64,000 bases of DNA. Origin: Glaciecola sp964195425 (GTDB lineage Bacteria; Pseudomonadota; Gammaproteobacteria; Enterobacterales; Alteromonadaceae). This document shows positions 7,467 through 17,356 of this stretch, one piece after another. The first letter of the stretch is position 1. Every line of letters begins with the position of its first letter. The notes below the pieces were generated by a model. It saw only the letters and a list, made by a program, of their open reading frames with translations. It did no database searches and was not told the DNA's origin. The position numbers and the translations under genes were made by a program. The stretch covers positions 62,001-126,000 of the forward strand of contig CAXMOM010000016.1 of assembly GCA_964195425.1 (NCBI GenBank), in the 5' to 3' direction.

Positions 7467-8888
7467 TCACCGTTGCAATGTAAACAAAGCCATTACTTCA
7501 AGGTGTTTGGTAAACGGAAACATATCTAAGGCCGCTATTTTACTCAATTCATAATGTGGCAGTAAGTAAGCAGCATCTCTTGCAAAACTATTTGGATTAC
7601 ATGACACGTAAAGTATTTTCTCTATATCTTGGGATGCTAAAAACTGGCAAAGCTCAAGCGCACCTTCGCGTGATGGGTCTAATATCGCAATAGCGTTCTC
7701 AACAAATTTCAACTTTTTCAAATCATCTTTTGAAGACAAGTCGATAGTGGTAAATTCACAATTATCTGCCCCTATGTTGCCGGCATTTATCTTTGCAACT
7801 TCTACCATGTCTTTAACGCCTTCAAAGCCCTTAACCGCGCCAAGGTTTTTTGCGAATGACAGGGCAAAATTTCCGCTGCCACAAAAAAAGTCGTACAAGG
7901 TATGAGTACCTTTAGGATTAAGCCATGCTTTCGCTTTTTTAATCAAGCCTTGGTTTACCGCTTTGTTTACTTGCAAAAAGTGCGAACTTTCTATTCCCAG
8001 TTTAATACCAGGCAAGTCTTCAATAACAAGTGCGCTTTTCGAAAACTGGCTTTTCCTATGAGTATGGTTTTCCAATTCATGACTATTTGCATGCAAACAA
8101 ATAGCGTCTAGACCCTTAGGCTTAACTACTATGTCTATAGTGAGCAATGAGGCTAATTCTGATAATCTTTCGACACTTTTTTTACATAAACTATGAGTAG
8201 TAAATAAAGCGACTTGCAGCGCGACTTCCCCCTCAGTGATAACGATATGACCCACTTTGTGAATGCTGGGAAGATGAGTTAATGCTTGTCGTAACGACGG
8301 TAAAACGTCATTAATAGCACTGCTTGCTACCGGGCATTTAGGAATATCAATAATCGATTGTGAGCGCTGTGCCCTAAAGCCTATTTTTACTTTTTGTTTG
8401 TTGCGAGCATCAACGGCTAAGCGAATACGCCTTCTGTACTGTGTATAAACGGGATCATCGCTGTAATCGATATCGGACAGCACAGGTTTTTCCCACGCTT
8501 CACTGCTGGCGAACATACTCGGTAATGTGAGCTGTTTATCGACAAACACTTTTAAGGCATTTTGCTTTAATGCCAGCCCGTGTTTAGCGCTAGTGTGTTG
8601 CAAGCTGCAGCCACCGCAATGGGCATAGTACTCACAAAACGGTATGGTTCTTAATGGGCTTGGTTCTATTATTTTTATGCTTTCAGCGAAGCTCACCTTT
8701 TTACTTTGCTTGGTAAACTTTACTTGGCAAACCTCTCCAACCAAAGCGTCGGGCACAATAGTGATGGGTTTGGATGACAAGCAAAGACCGTTGCCAGCGT
8801 GATCGTGGGTATCAATGGTCAACTGGCTCGCTTTACCTTGAGGCTGATTTTTGGACTTTCCTGATTTAGGCGTAAAAAAAGTCGCCAT
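7467..8888 (-). CDS. rlmD: 23S rRNA (uracil-1939-C5) methyltransferase
   Basis: SAM-dependent RNA methyltransferase forming m5U1939 in 23S rRNA; also known as RumA. The 473 residues contain an N-terminal TRAM-like domain, an iron-sulfur cysteine cluster in FCEYYAHCGGCSLQH (C85, C91, C94) with a fourth cysteine in CPVASS, a SAM-binding segment YDFFCGSGNFALSFA, the DPSREGA motif and the catalytic-cysteine region LYVSCNPNSFARD. Length and motif order match E. coli RlmD. It lies upstream of relA with a 140-base gap in which I see no gene. Confidence 0.93.
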   Translation of the reverse strand: MATFFTPKSGKSKNQPQGKASQLTIDTHDHAGNGLCLSSKPITIVPDALVGEVCQVKFTKQSKKVSFAESIKIIEPSPLRTIPFCEYYAHCGGCSLQHTSAKHGLALKQNALKVFVDKQLTLPSMFASSEAWEKPVLSDIDYSDDPVYTQYRRRIRLAVDARNKQKVKIGFRAQRSQSIIDIPKCPVASSAINDVLPSLRQALTHLPSIHKVGHIVITEGEVALQVALFTTHSLCKKSVERLSELASLLTIDIVVKPKGLDAICLHANSHELENHTHRKSQFSKSALVIEDLPGIKLGIESSHFLQVNKAVNQGLIKKAKAWLNPKGTHTLYDFFCGSGNFALSFAKNLGAVKGFEGVKDMVEVAKINAGNIGADNCEFTTIDLSSKDDLKKLKFVENAIAILDPSREGALELCQFLASQDIEKILYVSCNPNSFARDAAYLLPHYELSKIAALDMFPFTKHLEVMALFTLQR

Positions 8889-8950
8889 AGATACACCCTT
8901 TATTCATTTTTATTATATAAGTAACAAGACACTACAAATTTTACTCGCTT

Positions 8951-9328
8951 TTAAACGGCTTCGAGTACAACCATTGCCATCGCGTAATTCTGCTCATCTG
9001 AAATAGACAACTGGCAATTAGTAATATGATGAGTAGACATAAACTCTTCCACCGCACCATTAAACACAAAAAACGGCTTTCCAAGCTCAGTGTGTTCTAC
9101 CTGTATCATTTGCCAACTATAGCCGTTTCCAATACCTGTTCCCATCGCTTTAACCAATGCTTCTTTGGCGGCAAACTTTTTTGCGAGGTAACGGCTAGGA
9201 TATTTGTTGATACTATATTCTGTCATTTCATAAACAGTTAATATACGCAAAGCAAAGCGCTCACTCGCCTGAATCGCTTTTTTTATACGGTCAATTTCAA
9301 CAATGTCGGTGCCAATGCCAAATATCAT
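8951..9328 (-). CDS. acpS: Holo-[acyl-carrier-protein] synthase
   Basis: Transfers 4'-phosphopantetheine from coenzyme A to the serine of acyl carrier protein, needed for fatty acid synthesis. The 125-residue protein has the family signatures GIGTDIVEIDRI at the N-terminus and RYLAKKFAAKEALVKAMGTG in the middle, and ends in the ISDEQNYAMAMVVLEA strand. The usual length is about 126 residues. It lies 11 bases after pdxJ and is probably cotranscribed with recO and pdxJ. Confidence 0.96.
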   Translation of the reverse strand: MIFGIGTDIVEIDRIKKAIQASERFALRILTVYEMTEYSINKYPSRYLAKKFAAKEALVKAMGTGIGNGYSWQMIQVEHTELGKPFFVFNGAVEEFMSTHHITNCQLSISDEQNYAMAMVVLEAV

Positions 9329-9339
9329 ATAATGAAGCG

Positions 9340-10119
9340 CTAGTTTTTCAATTGTAGCGAGGCTTGCAACAGCATCGCTTGCGTTGAGTGGGCTCTTGCT
9401 TGGAGCATCAGGCTGCGCATATCAGCGACAGCTTTACCTAATCCCTCAAACGCTGCTCTGGCAATTATGGCATGGCCAATATTAAGTTCTATTAGCTGTG
9501 GAATAGCCGCGATTGCTTGCACATTATGATAATGCAAACCATGTCCAGCATTTACTTTTAAGCCCAAGCGGTCTGCATACTCTATGCCTTCAATAAGCTT
9601 CGCCAACTCGCGCGTTGCCTCTAGCTCAGTTTTTGCTTCAGCGTATTGACCTGTGTGAATTTCAATAAAGGGAGCTCCGGCTTCAAGTGCCGCTTCAATT
9701 TGAGCTTGATCAGCATCTATAAACAATGAGGCCAATGTCCCCTGCTCTCTAAGTTGCATGCAAGCGTCTGTCATTTTCGCTAAATTACCGGCAACATCTA
9801 AACCGCCTTCAGTGGTGAGCTCTTCTCTTTTTTCAGGCACTAAACAACAAAACTCTGGTGTAACCTTTGCAGCAATCGCTAGCATTTCATCGGTTACTGC
9901 CATTTCTAGGTTCATGCGGGTGTTAAGCGTTTCTTTTAATATGTAAACGTCTTTATCAACAATATGCCTGCGATCTTCGCGCAAATGAATAGTAATGCCG
10001 TCGGCGCCTGCTCGCTCTGCAATATCGGCCGCATGCACAGGGTTGGGATAATCAGTACCACGTGCGTTTCGCAAAGTGGCAATATGGTCAATGTTTACGC
10101 CTAACAAAATTGGATTCAT
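9340..10119 (-). CDS. pdxJ: Pyridoxine 5'-phosphate synthase
   Basis: Condenses 1-deoxyxylulose-5-phosphate with 3-amino-2-oxopropyl phosphate to give pyridoxine 5'-phosphate in vitamin B6 synthesis. Family motifs include LGVNIDHIATLRNARGTDYP at the start, ITIHLREDRRHI, and the C-terminal LNIGHAIIARAAFEGLG. At 259 residues it is slightly longer than E. coli PdxJ because of a C-terminal tail (QARAHSTQAMLLQASLQLKN). The partner enzyme PdxA is encoded in this same window at 28282. It sits between recO and acpS, as is usual. Confidence 0.96.
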   Translation of the reverse strand: MNPILLGVNIDHIATLRNARGTDYPNPVHAADIAERAGADGITIHLREDRRHIVDKDVYILKETLNTRMNLEMAVTDEMLAIAAKVTPEFCCLVPEKREELTTEGGLDVAGNLAKMTDACMQLREQGTLASLFIDADQAQIEAALEAGAPFIEIHTGQYAEAKTELEATRELAKLIEGIEYADRLGLKVNAGHGLHYHNVQAIAAIPQLIELNIGHAIIARAAFEGLGKAVADMRSLMLQARAHSTQAMLLQASLQLKN

Positions 10120-10131
10120 GTATGAATGTTC

Positions 10132-10242
10132 CTAATGGTTACCGCAGATATGCTTACATAACTTACTTGGTAGAATGATATCAGCTTTAGTGAGCCCTAA
10201 CAAAGCATCTACCTGATTTGCCTTAGTAATATGTAAAGTCAT
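10132..10242 (-). CDS. Candidate 36-residue ORF between recO and pdxJ
   Basis: An ATG directly abuts the recO stop (TAA then ATG) and opens a 36-codon frame that ends 12 bases before the pdxJ start, filling most of the gap. The peptide begins MTLHITKANQVDALLGLTKA and ends CKHICGNH. I recognise no family. Its fit between the two genes suggests coupled translation, but there is no strong ribosome site of its own and it may be a chance frame. Confidence 0.3.
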   Translation of the reverse strand: MTLHITKANQVDALLGLTKADIILPSKLCKHICGNH

Positions 10243-10962
10243 TTACGTAAACAATTCGCGGCTTTTAATCGGTTTTTCGCCAATCACTTCAACCAATGCT
10301 ATCCGGCAAATATACTTCGCGGCTTGTTTAATCGCGGCTTCACTTGTATGGCCATAATTCCCTTGGGCAATCGCAAGAATGTATTCGCCTTTGATAGCAC
10401 GCTTCGCTTGTGGATGACAGTTGCTAAAACCCGTTTGCGGGTCAAAAGCATAGTATTCCAGTTCGGTTATTCTGTCTCCGCTTGTGGCATCGTAGGAAAA
10501 ATCAGGCAAATAACCTAATGCCAATAACAATGTTAATTCAAATTCTCTGAGAATAGGTTCAAACACACTAAGCTCATTATTTTCAACATTAACGATTAAC
10601 CTTAAGGTTTTTTCGTAGTGAGTAAACACTTCCGCTATAGGCTCTGCTTCTGGTAAAGCGCGGCTTAATATTTCATTAATGTAAAATGCACAGTATAAGC
10701 CCGTTTGTTTTACCATAGTAGCGCTTTGCAGGGCCTCTACACGGCCTAAGCTTTTGAGCTGAGAACGGCCGCTCAATTCAAACTCTAGCTTTTGAAAAGG
10801 TTGTAGTAAGCTCTTACGATCTGATTTTGAATTACCTCGGGCACCCTTCGCTACCGCGCTGACGCGTCCATATTCTAAAGAGAAAAAATCTACCAGCATA
10901 CTGGTTTCTCGGTACGGGCGTTTATGTAATACATAACCGCTAAGTTGTTGACGATTTTGCAT
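10243..10962 (-). CDS. recO: DNA repair protein RecO
   Basis: Mediator that loads RecA onto SSB-coated single strands in RecFOR recombinational repair. The 239-residue protein has the N-terminal OB-fold segment (GYVLHKRPYRETSMLVDFFS, then GRVSAVAKGARG) and the helical middle typical of RecO (QTGLYCAFYINEILSRALPE). Length matches E. coli RecO (about 242). It starts five bases after recJ ends, so the two repair genes are probably cotranscribed. In E. coli recO follows era; here recJ takes that place. Confidence 0.94.
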   Translation of the reverse strand: MQNRQQLSGYVLHKRPYRETSMLVDFFSLEYGRVSAVAKGARGNSKSDRKSLLQPFQKLEFELSGRSQLKSLGRVEALQSATMVKQTGLYCAFYINEILSRALPEAEPIAEVFTHYEKTLRLIVNVENNELSVFEPILREFELTLLLALGYLPDFSYDATSGDRITELEYYAFDPQTGFSNCHPQAKRAIKGEYILAIAQGNYGHTSEAAIKQAAKYICRIALVEVIGEKPIKSRELFT

Positions 10963-10967
10963 GTCGC

Positions 10968-12686
10968 TTATTCAACTGCCTCTAAGTCACTCACCATTAA
11001 TTGCAGGCTCGTTTGCCCTCTAAATTCGTTTATGTCTAACTTATAGGCCATTTTCACCTCTTTGACTTGATGATTCGGCCACGTCTCCACATCTATATTA
11101 AACGCAATCGCATCTACATAGACTTGATTTTGCGCGAGGGTCATCTTTAAGTGATTTTTACCCACAATGCGCTGATCTACTAGTGTAAATACGCCATCGA
11201 ACAATGGTTCTTCAAAGCCTTGACCCCATGGCATAGAATATTTGAGATCGTGGGCATTCTCTAGCGTTAGCTGTTGTTCACTTAGTTCGCCATCTGAGTA
11301 AATTACCGCTTCTTTTGGCAGATCTTGCGTAAGGTCGCTTACCACTTGGGTGAGTAATTGTTGAAATAAAGGTAAATCAGTTTTGGATAACGACAAGCCA
11401 GCGGCCATAGCATGACCACCAAATTTGTGTATAAGCTTAGGTTGTAAGCTATCAACTCTGGCTAATACATCGCGTATATGTACGCCCTGAATGGAGCGCG
11501 CCGAGCCTTTTAATACATGCTCATTGTCGTTTGCAAATACTATAGTAGGTCGGTAATAGCGCTCCTTCATTCTGCCGGCCACTATGCCCACTACGCCTTG
11601 GTGATAATCTTCATTATATAGCACTAGGGCGGCAGGCATGTTTTTAGGGTCAAGCGACAGTTCTGCAAGTGCTGTTTCAGCCTGATCACGCATCGATTGT
11701 TCGATGTCGCGACGCGACTGATTCAATCCATCCAGCGCCAAGGCTAAATTAGCGGCTTCGCTAGATGTTTCACACAATAAGCATTCGATACCATGAGACA
11801 TATCTTCTAAACGTCCAGCGGCATTTAGCCGTGGACCAATGACAAAGCCAATATCAGTTGTGCAGCATTTTGTATAATGACGCTGGGTGATGTTCAATAA
11901 AGCCAATATACCCGGCCTTGTTTTTCCGCTTCTTATACGTTGAATACCTTGATGCACTAAAATACGATTATTTTTATCCAGTGGTACTACATCTGCAACT
12001 GTTCCTACGGCGACAATATCGAGAAAATTTGCCATGTTTGGTACAGCTAATTGTTTGCCAGCAAAGTATCCACGAGCTTCGAGCACATTTTTAGTGGCCG
12101 ACATCACATAAAATGCAACGCCTACTCCCGCTAAATTTTTTGATGCGAATTCACAGTTGGCTTGATTAGGATTCACAATCGCATCGGCAATGGGCAATGT
12201 TTCACCAGGCAAGTGATGGTCGGTTACAACCACTGTCATGCCAAGTGATTTTGCATGTTGCACCCCCTCAATACTTGAAATGCCATTGTCGACGGTAACA
12301 AGTACTTTTGCGCCTGCTTTATGTGCTAAATCGACCACCGGCGATGTTAATCCATAGCCATAATCGAAGCGGTTTGGCACAATATAGTCTACGTTTAACA
12401 AGCCCATTTTACGAAACGCTAGCATACAAAGCGCCGTACTGGTGGCGCCGTCGGCATCGAAGTCGCCAATAATGAAGACCTGTTGCTGCTCAATAACCGC
12501 ATTGGCCAGTAATTCAGCTGCTTTGTCTATATCTTTTAGTCTATCGTAATGCAGTAAGTGTTTTGCCTGTACACTCAACTCAGTTTCAGACTGAATTCCA
12601 CGATTACGCAAAACTCTGTCAACAATTGTGGTGTATTGTTCACCTAAGGGCGCGACAACAGTCGCCTCACGTCGCATTATTTGCAC
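10968..12686 (-). CDS. recJ: Single-stranded-DNA exonuclease RecJ
   Basis: 5'-3' exonuclease of the DHH superfamily acting in RecFOR recombination, base-excision and mismatch repair. At 572 residues it is close to E. coli RecJ (577). Metal-binding motifs are visible in order: FIIGDFDADGATSTAL, VLVTVDNGISS, VVVTDHHLPGE, then the DHHA1 region with KFGGHAMAAGLSL. The start is a GTG at 12686 with AAGGA six bases upstream; an ATG at 12677 is possible but poorly spaced. It sits between the frameshifted flavoprotein gene and recO. Confidence 0.95.
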   Translation of the reverse strand: MQIMRREATVVAPLGEQYTTIVDRVLRNRGIQSETELSVQAKHLLHYDRLKDIDKAAELLANAVIEQQQVFIIGDFDADGATSTALCMLAFRKMGLLNVDYIVPNRFDYGYGLTSPVVDLAHKAGAKVLVTVDNGISSIEGVQHAKSLGMTVVVTDHHLPGETLPIADAIVNPNQANCEFASKNLAGVGVAFYVMSATKNVLEARGYFAGKQLAVPNMANFLDIVAVGTVADVVPLDKNNRILVHQGIQRIRSGKTRPGILALLNITQRHYTKCCTTDIGFVIGPRLNAAGRLEDMSHGIECLLCETSSEAANLALALDGLNQSRRDIEQSMRDQAETALAELSLDPKNMPAALVLYNEDYHQGVVGIVAGRMKERYYRPTIVFANDNEHVLKGSARSIQGVHIRDVLARVDSLQPKLIHKFGGHAMAAGLSLSKTDLPLFQQLLTQVVSDLTQDLPKEAVIYSDGELSEQQLTLENAHDLKYSMPWGQGFEEPLFDGVFTLVDQRIVGKNHLKMTLAQNQVYVDAIAFNIDVETWPNHQVKEVKMAYKLDINEFRGQTSLQLMVSDLEAVE

Positions 12687-12772
12687 TGAAGGTCCTTAAC
12701 TACAACAAGGGTATATAACAGCATTATACCTAAAAACAGAAAAGTCTTGCTAACTATATGTCATTAATATCA

Positions 12773-14403
12773 CTAGCCTAGACTGGTTAGTGTGTTCTCA
12801 ATTGTGGTAAAATCGGCTAACGGTTTGAAGCTGTCTTTAGACGCCTCAGCAAATTCAATTTCATAGCGCTGTGGGATATTCCCCGTTATGAAACAATTGG
12901 GCTGCATTAGCGGAAATATTTGATCGTAGCGCTTTACGTCTTGTTGGCTAACGCGCCTAAATATATGGGTTCGATTAAGCTGACTTGGCGCACTAATACC
13001 CGCAGATGACAAAATATCTAGCGCCGCATGCACGGTCTTATTCTGAAAATTATATACGCGTGTTGCCTTGTCGGTAACCATTAAACCTCTATAAAGTTTA
13101 GGGTTTTGGGTCGCTACACCGGTAGGACAATGATTAGTATTGCAGCTTAGTGATTGCACGCAGCCAAGCGCCATCATCATGCCACGTGCGCTATTGCAAA
13201 TATCAGCGCCTAAGGCTAAGTTTTTGACTAAATGAAACCCCGAAATTACTTTACCGCTTGCAATAAGTTTAATTTCGCTGCGCAATCCAAATCCGATTAA
13301 ACAATCATCTATAAATGCGAGGCCCTCTCGTAACGGTGAACCGATCGAGTTGGAATACTCAAGCGGTGCAGCACCAGTGCCGCCTTCACCGCCATCTACA
13401 GTTATAAAGTCAGGCCTTATATCAAGCTCAATCATTGCTTTACAAATAGCAATAAATTCACTTCTACGGCCTACAGCTAGCTTAAAGCCAACAGGCTTAC
13501 CTTTACTTAGTTCGCGTAACTGCGCTATAAACGTCACTAATTCTAAGGGGGTACTGAACGCTTTATGATAGGGAGGAGAGTCAACTTGCGTACCTGCTTC
13601 AACGCCCCTAATTGCAGCTATTTCAGGCGTATTCTTTGATGCAGGTAAAATCCCTCCATGTCCAGGTTTTGCCCCTTGAGATAGCTTAATTTCTATCATC
13701 TTGATATGCGCGTGACTTGACTGTTTAGCAAATAAAGTAGCGTCGAATCCACCGTCTTTATTCCTGCAGCCAAAATAGCCAGTGCCCACTTGCCACACTA
13801 AATCACCACCATGCTCTAGATGATAAGGACTAACACCGCCTTCGCCGGTGTTATGGTAAAACTGACCTAAGCTTGCGCCTTTGTTTAGTGCTTGTAGCGC
13901 AGGTTTACTGAGTGAGCCAAAACTCATCGCAGAAATATTGAGAATACTGGCGCTATAGGGTTGTTTGCAATCTTTGCCGCCTATATTAACTCTAGGGTTA
14001 CAGTCAATTTCATTAACATCTAGTGCACCTATACTGTGGCCTATCCATTCATAGCCAGTTTTGTAGGTGTCTACTTGCGTGCCAAATGGAATAGTATCGC
14101 GATTGCTCTTCGCACGTTGATAAACGATGGTTCGAAACATACGGAAATCGGGGCGCCGCCAGTGTCAGGCTCTATAAGATATTGCTGGATAAAAGGGCGA
14201 ATAAACTCCATTCCCCATCTAAACCTCCCAATAATGGGAAAATTCCTCATTAATGCATGTTTTTCCTGAAATGTGTCGTGAATGGATAATAACAAAAGGG
14301 GTACTGAAAAATATAATGTAAACATAAATTGCGGATGCATATAAACAAGGTATATCACGATTAAATTTACCATCAATAAACCTAGTATTGTTTTATATGG
14401 CAT
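12773..14403 (-). pseudogene. FMN-binding glutamate synthase-like gene, frameshifted
   Basis: The gene is split between two frames. An upstream part (14403-14071) encodes an N-terminal hydrophobic anchor and the family segment NFPIIGRFRWGMEFIRPFIQ, then QYLIEPDTGGAPIS. Downstream, 455 codons from 14140 continue in another frame with the same family's FRTIVYQRAKSNRDTIPFGT, then the glutamate-synthase-like TIM barrel (GEGGVSPYH, KPGHGGILP, DGGEGGTGAAPLEYS, CPTGVATQNP). One missing base near 14141-14146 explains this: TCCCGT read as TCCGT would restore PISRMFRTIVYQRA. The intact protein would be about 543 residues, the normal length. Such proteins resemble the synthase domain of GltB, but their substrate is uncertain. 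It may be a real mutation or a sequencing error. Confidence 0.85.
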
Positions 14404-14457
14404 AGGGCCTCCGTTTTTATTTTTGTAAGTAGCATTCTTATAGCATTTAACGAGTAG

Positions 14458-16614
14458 CTAGCCGAATTCCAATAACACAATAACACCGCTATGATCAGGT
14501 AGGTTATCTATACTGAGCTTGGCACCATGATACTCAGCAATAATATTTGCCACGTATAAACCTAGACCTAAATGCGATTGTTCAGCGCTTGTTGATTTAC
14601 GTATTGAAATCATAGAATTAAGTAATTGATTGTGCATGTTATCAGGTAAGATTGGGCCGCTATTAGTGACACTTAAGGCCACGTTCCCTTCTTTTTTAAA
14701 TAGTCTAACATTTATATTCGTGCCATCTTGCTTAAACTCAACGGCGTTAGTAACGACTTTATCGAGCATTTGAGCGAACATTTCAGGCGAGCCTTTAATG
14801 GGCGCTTTTTCTATTTGTATATCTAAGGCTAAATTGGCGGTATCAAAGGTCATTTCATAGCCTTTAATACAACCTGCTAGGACTGGGACAATATCAAAAT
14901 CCTCAGCTTCACTATTATTAATGGACTGCTCAAGGCGAGTCGCTTCACTCATGCTATTTAGTATTTTGCTTAAGCGTTTAATACCCGCTTTTGCCCGGCC
15001 AATATATTCTTGCCTATCTTCTTCATTTTGCGACATTTCTAAGTTGTCTAACGAGGAGTTAACCACCGCCACCGGCGTTCTTAGCTCATGTGAAAGTCGC
15101 GACGCCATGTTTTCAAGATATTGATTGTACTGCGATAATTTGCTTAGCACTTGGGTAAAGGAACGTGACAAGTCACCAATTTCATCACCCGATTTATTCA
15201 GCTTTAGGGTACCCACTATTTTACCATTTACATCGATAGCGCTTTCCGTTTCATCGCGCAGCTTTCTAATACGATTAGAAATTCTTGATGCGAACAAAAA
15301 TAACGAGAAGGTAGCAATTAAAATAATCGCTAAGATAAAATGAAACTGTTTTTCAAGCGCCTGATTTCGAAGGCTTCTAATACCATGCGTGGTTTGTTCT
15401 ACCACAACAGCGCCCATGACTTGGTTATCAATAAAAATAGGATGAGCCGCGGATAATATAACCGCTTTGTTATCAGAACTTAACCGCCATAATGTGCTTG
15501 GGTCACCGTCTAAAGCATTCGCAATGTCTCGACCTTCCAAAGCAAATGCATCGGCTAAATCATCTATAAAATCGGCTGGTGGTTTAGTTAATATTTTATA
15601 ATACAGAGGTAAAAGGATACGGTTTTCTAAATAGCGCCAAAGCTCACTGTCTTTTTCTGTATTCGTTTTGCCAGTGCCCGATATCCCCTGAGACTGCTGT
15701 ATATTGCCTGATCGCGCTAGCACACGCATATGCTTGTCGAGCACCCATACTCGTGCACCTGAATACTGAAGGCCTTTAATAATCCGCTCTATTTCCGGTG
15801 AAGGTACCAACACCGTGCCCAAGGACTCTGATTGCGAGGGATTAGCCGTACCCATTAAATATTTAACACGGCGAGTTTGCGTATCGTCTACATCGCCTAC
15901 CGCAAACGCAATTTTGCTCGACAACATAGACAACGGAAAACGCAACTCCAAAGTGTAGCCAGCTGGTGTTGTTTCCCATTGGCCTTGAATACGGGTTTCA
16001 AGCTCGACAGGTTTAATCACAGTGCTTGAAATATCAAGCCTATATGCATTAACCCATCCAGCCTCATATGGCGAAATTATATAACGTTCAAACTCCCCAA
16101 CTGCGTTTATTAAGGCTATTTGTAAATAGTCGTTTCTATCTACCCGCAAAGAATTAATTGGCCTAAGCAGCACATTATCGTCACTAACCTCAAACATGGC
16201 ATACAAAAATTTATCATATTGCCCTACCATATGTGTGAACGACAAACTGCTTTCGCTGTAAATAGCGCTTTGCTCAACAAGGTTGGTAGCGCCATAAGTT
16301 ATCATTTTGTCTTGGTAGTCTTGCCAATCGCCAAGCTTGCCATCAAGTTTTATAGGATACTGAATACGGTGAGCATATAAATCGGTACCCGGCGTAATAT
16401 TAGATAAAAAGGCCGATTGGTTATCAAACAGCGCAGGGCGTTCATGTAACGCGGTGGCAACTGCTCGCGCAGTGCCTACTAGCGTTTGCTCTTGGCCAAT
16501 GCGCAAGTACGTTTCTAATTGCCACACATACTGGTAACTCATATAAGGAATAACCAATAAAAAGGAAGAGAAAAACAAAAGTTTGGCGCGAATGCCTATC
16601 GTAAACCCTTTCAT
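14458..16614 (-). CDS. pdsS: Sortase-system sensor histidine kinase PdsS
   Basis: Membrane sensor kinase of the proteobacterial dedicated sortase system. The 718 residues begin with a transmembrane helix (LLFFSSFLLVIPYMSYQYV), then a large periplasmic region with a carbohydrate-binding-like segment (YPIKLDGKLGDWQDY, FEVSDDNVLLR), a second helix (FILAIILIATFSLFLFASRI), a HAMP linker, a dimerisation domain with the phospho-accepting histidine in SRLSHELRTPVAV (about residue 509), and an ATPase domain ending in HLGLGLYVANIIAEYHGA. It is 46 bases downstream of pdsR. The histidine and ATPase motifs are intact, so the kinase should be active. The signal it senses is unknown. Confidence 0.9.
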   Translation of the reverse strand: MKGFTIGIRAKLLFFSSFLLVIPYMSYQYVWQLETYLRIGQEQTLVGTARAVATALHERPALFDNQSAFLSNITPGTDLYAHRIQYPIKLDGKLGDWQDYQDKMITYGATNLVEQSAIYSESSLSFTHMVGQYDKFLYAMFEVSDDNVLLRPINSLRVDRNDYLQIALINAVGEFERYIISPYEAGWVNAYRLDISSTVIKPVELETRIQGQWETTPAGYTLELRFPLSMLSSKIAFAVGDVDDTQTRRVKYLMGTANPSQSESLGTVLVPSPEIERIIKGLQYSGARVWVLDKHMRVLARSGNIQQSQGISGTGKTNTEKDSELWRYLENRILLPLYYKILTKPPADFIDDLADAFALEGRDIANALDGDPSTLWRLSSDNKAVILSAAHPIFIDNQVMGAVVVEQTTHGIRSLRNQALEKQFHFILAIILIATFSLFLFASRISNRIRKLRDETESAIDVNGKIVGTLKLNKSGDEIGDLSRSFTQVLSKLSQYNQYLENMASRLSHELRTPVAVVNSSLDNLEMSQNEEDRQEYIGRAKAGIKRLSKILNSMSEATRLEQSINNSEAEDFDIVPVLAGCIKGYEMTFDTANLALDIQIEKAPIKGSPEMFAQMLDKVVTNAVEFKQDGTNINVRLFKKEGNVALSVTNSGPILPDNMHNQLLNSMISIRKSTSAEQSHLGLGLYVANIIAEYHGAKLSIDNLPDHSGVIVLLEFG

Positions 16615-16660
16615 ATTCTTATTAACATCCTCTATTCACCATTTTTCTATCAACATAGCT

Positions 16661-17356
16661 TCAGTCCGTTTGTTTCCAACGATAACCCATACCATACACA
16701 GTTTCTACACTGTCAAAACTTGGGTCAAGCTGTATAAATTTTTTGCGTATTCGTTTTATATGCGAGGTAATAGTGGTGTCATCAACGACCATTTTCGATT
16801 CATCCATTAACTGCTGACGACTTTTTACATGGCCGGCATATTTAACAATAGCATGTAGCATCCAAAACTCAGTTACGGTGAGCTCCACAGCTTCTCCTTG
16901 ATAGCCTACACGCATACGATTGGTATCCATTATCAAGTCACCTATAGAAATTAGATCGCTTTTTTGTTGCGGCTGCTGCAGTAGTTCAGTACGCCTAAAC
17001 AAAGCTGAAATACGCGCCAATAAATGCGGCAAGCTAATATCTTTGGTCAAATAGTCGTCAGCACCCATACGTAAGCCACATATCGTGTCAAAGTCGTTGT
17101 CGCGCGCCGTAAAAAAGATAATCGGCATGGACTTTGATTGCGCGCGCAGTTGCTGACATAGAGTAAAACCTCCGTCTATGTCGTCACCCAAGCCAATATC
17201 AATAATGGCCAAATCGGGTAGTTTATTATTGAAAGCCTGCTCGGCGGACAACCTATCAGCATAAGCTTGTACTTTATAGCCTTGACGAGTAAGCGCGTCT
17301 ACGTAGTTCTCTCGCAGGGCTCTTTCATCTTCTATAAGGGCAATATTTTTTTGCAT
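16661..17356 (-). CDS. pdsR: Sortase-system response regulator PdsR
   Basis: OmpR/PhoB-type transcription factor paired with PdsS. The 231-residue protein has a receiver domain with acidic pair ED (LIEDERALRENYVDALTRQG), the phosphorylated aspartate in LAIIDIGLGDDIDGG, the FFTARD and DYLTKD switch residues, and a winged-helix DNA-binding domain (LTVTEFWMLHAIVKYAGHV, ending VYGMGYRWKQTD). It is divergent from pdsO, so the 222-base gap is the likely site of action. Family membership follows from the locus context with PdsS, PdsO, target and sortase. Confidence 0.92.
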   Translation of the reverse strand: MQKNIALIEDERALRENYVDALTRQGYKVQAYADRLSAEQAFNNKLPDLAIIDIGLGDDIDGGFTLCQQLRAQSKSMPIIFFTARDNDFDTICGLRMGADDYLTKDISLPHLLARISALFRRTELLQQPQQKSDLISIGDLIMDTNRMRVGYQGEAVELTVTEFWMLHAIVKYAGHVKSRQQLMDESKMVVDDTTITSHIKRIRKKFIQLDPSFDSVETVYGMGYRWKQTD

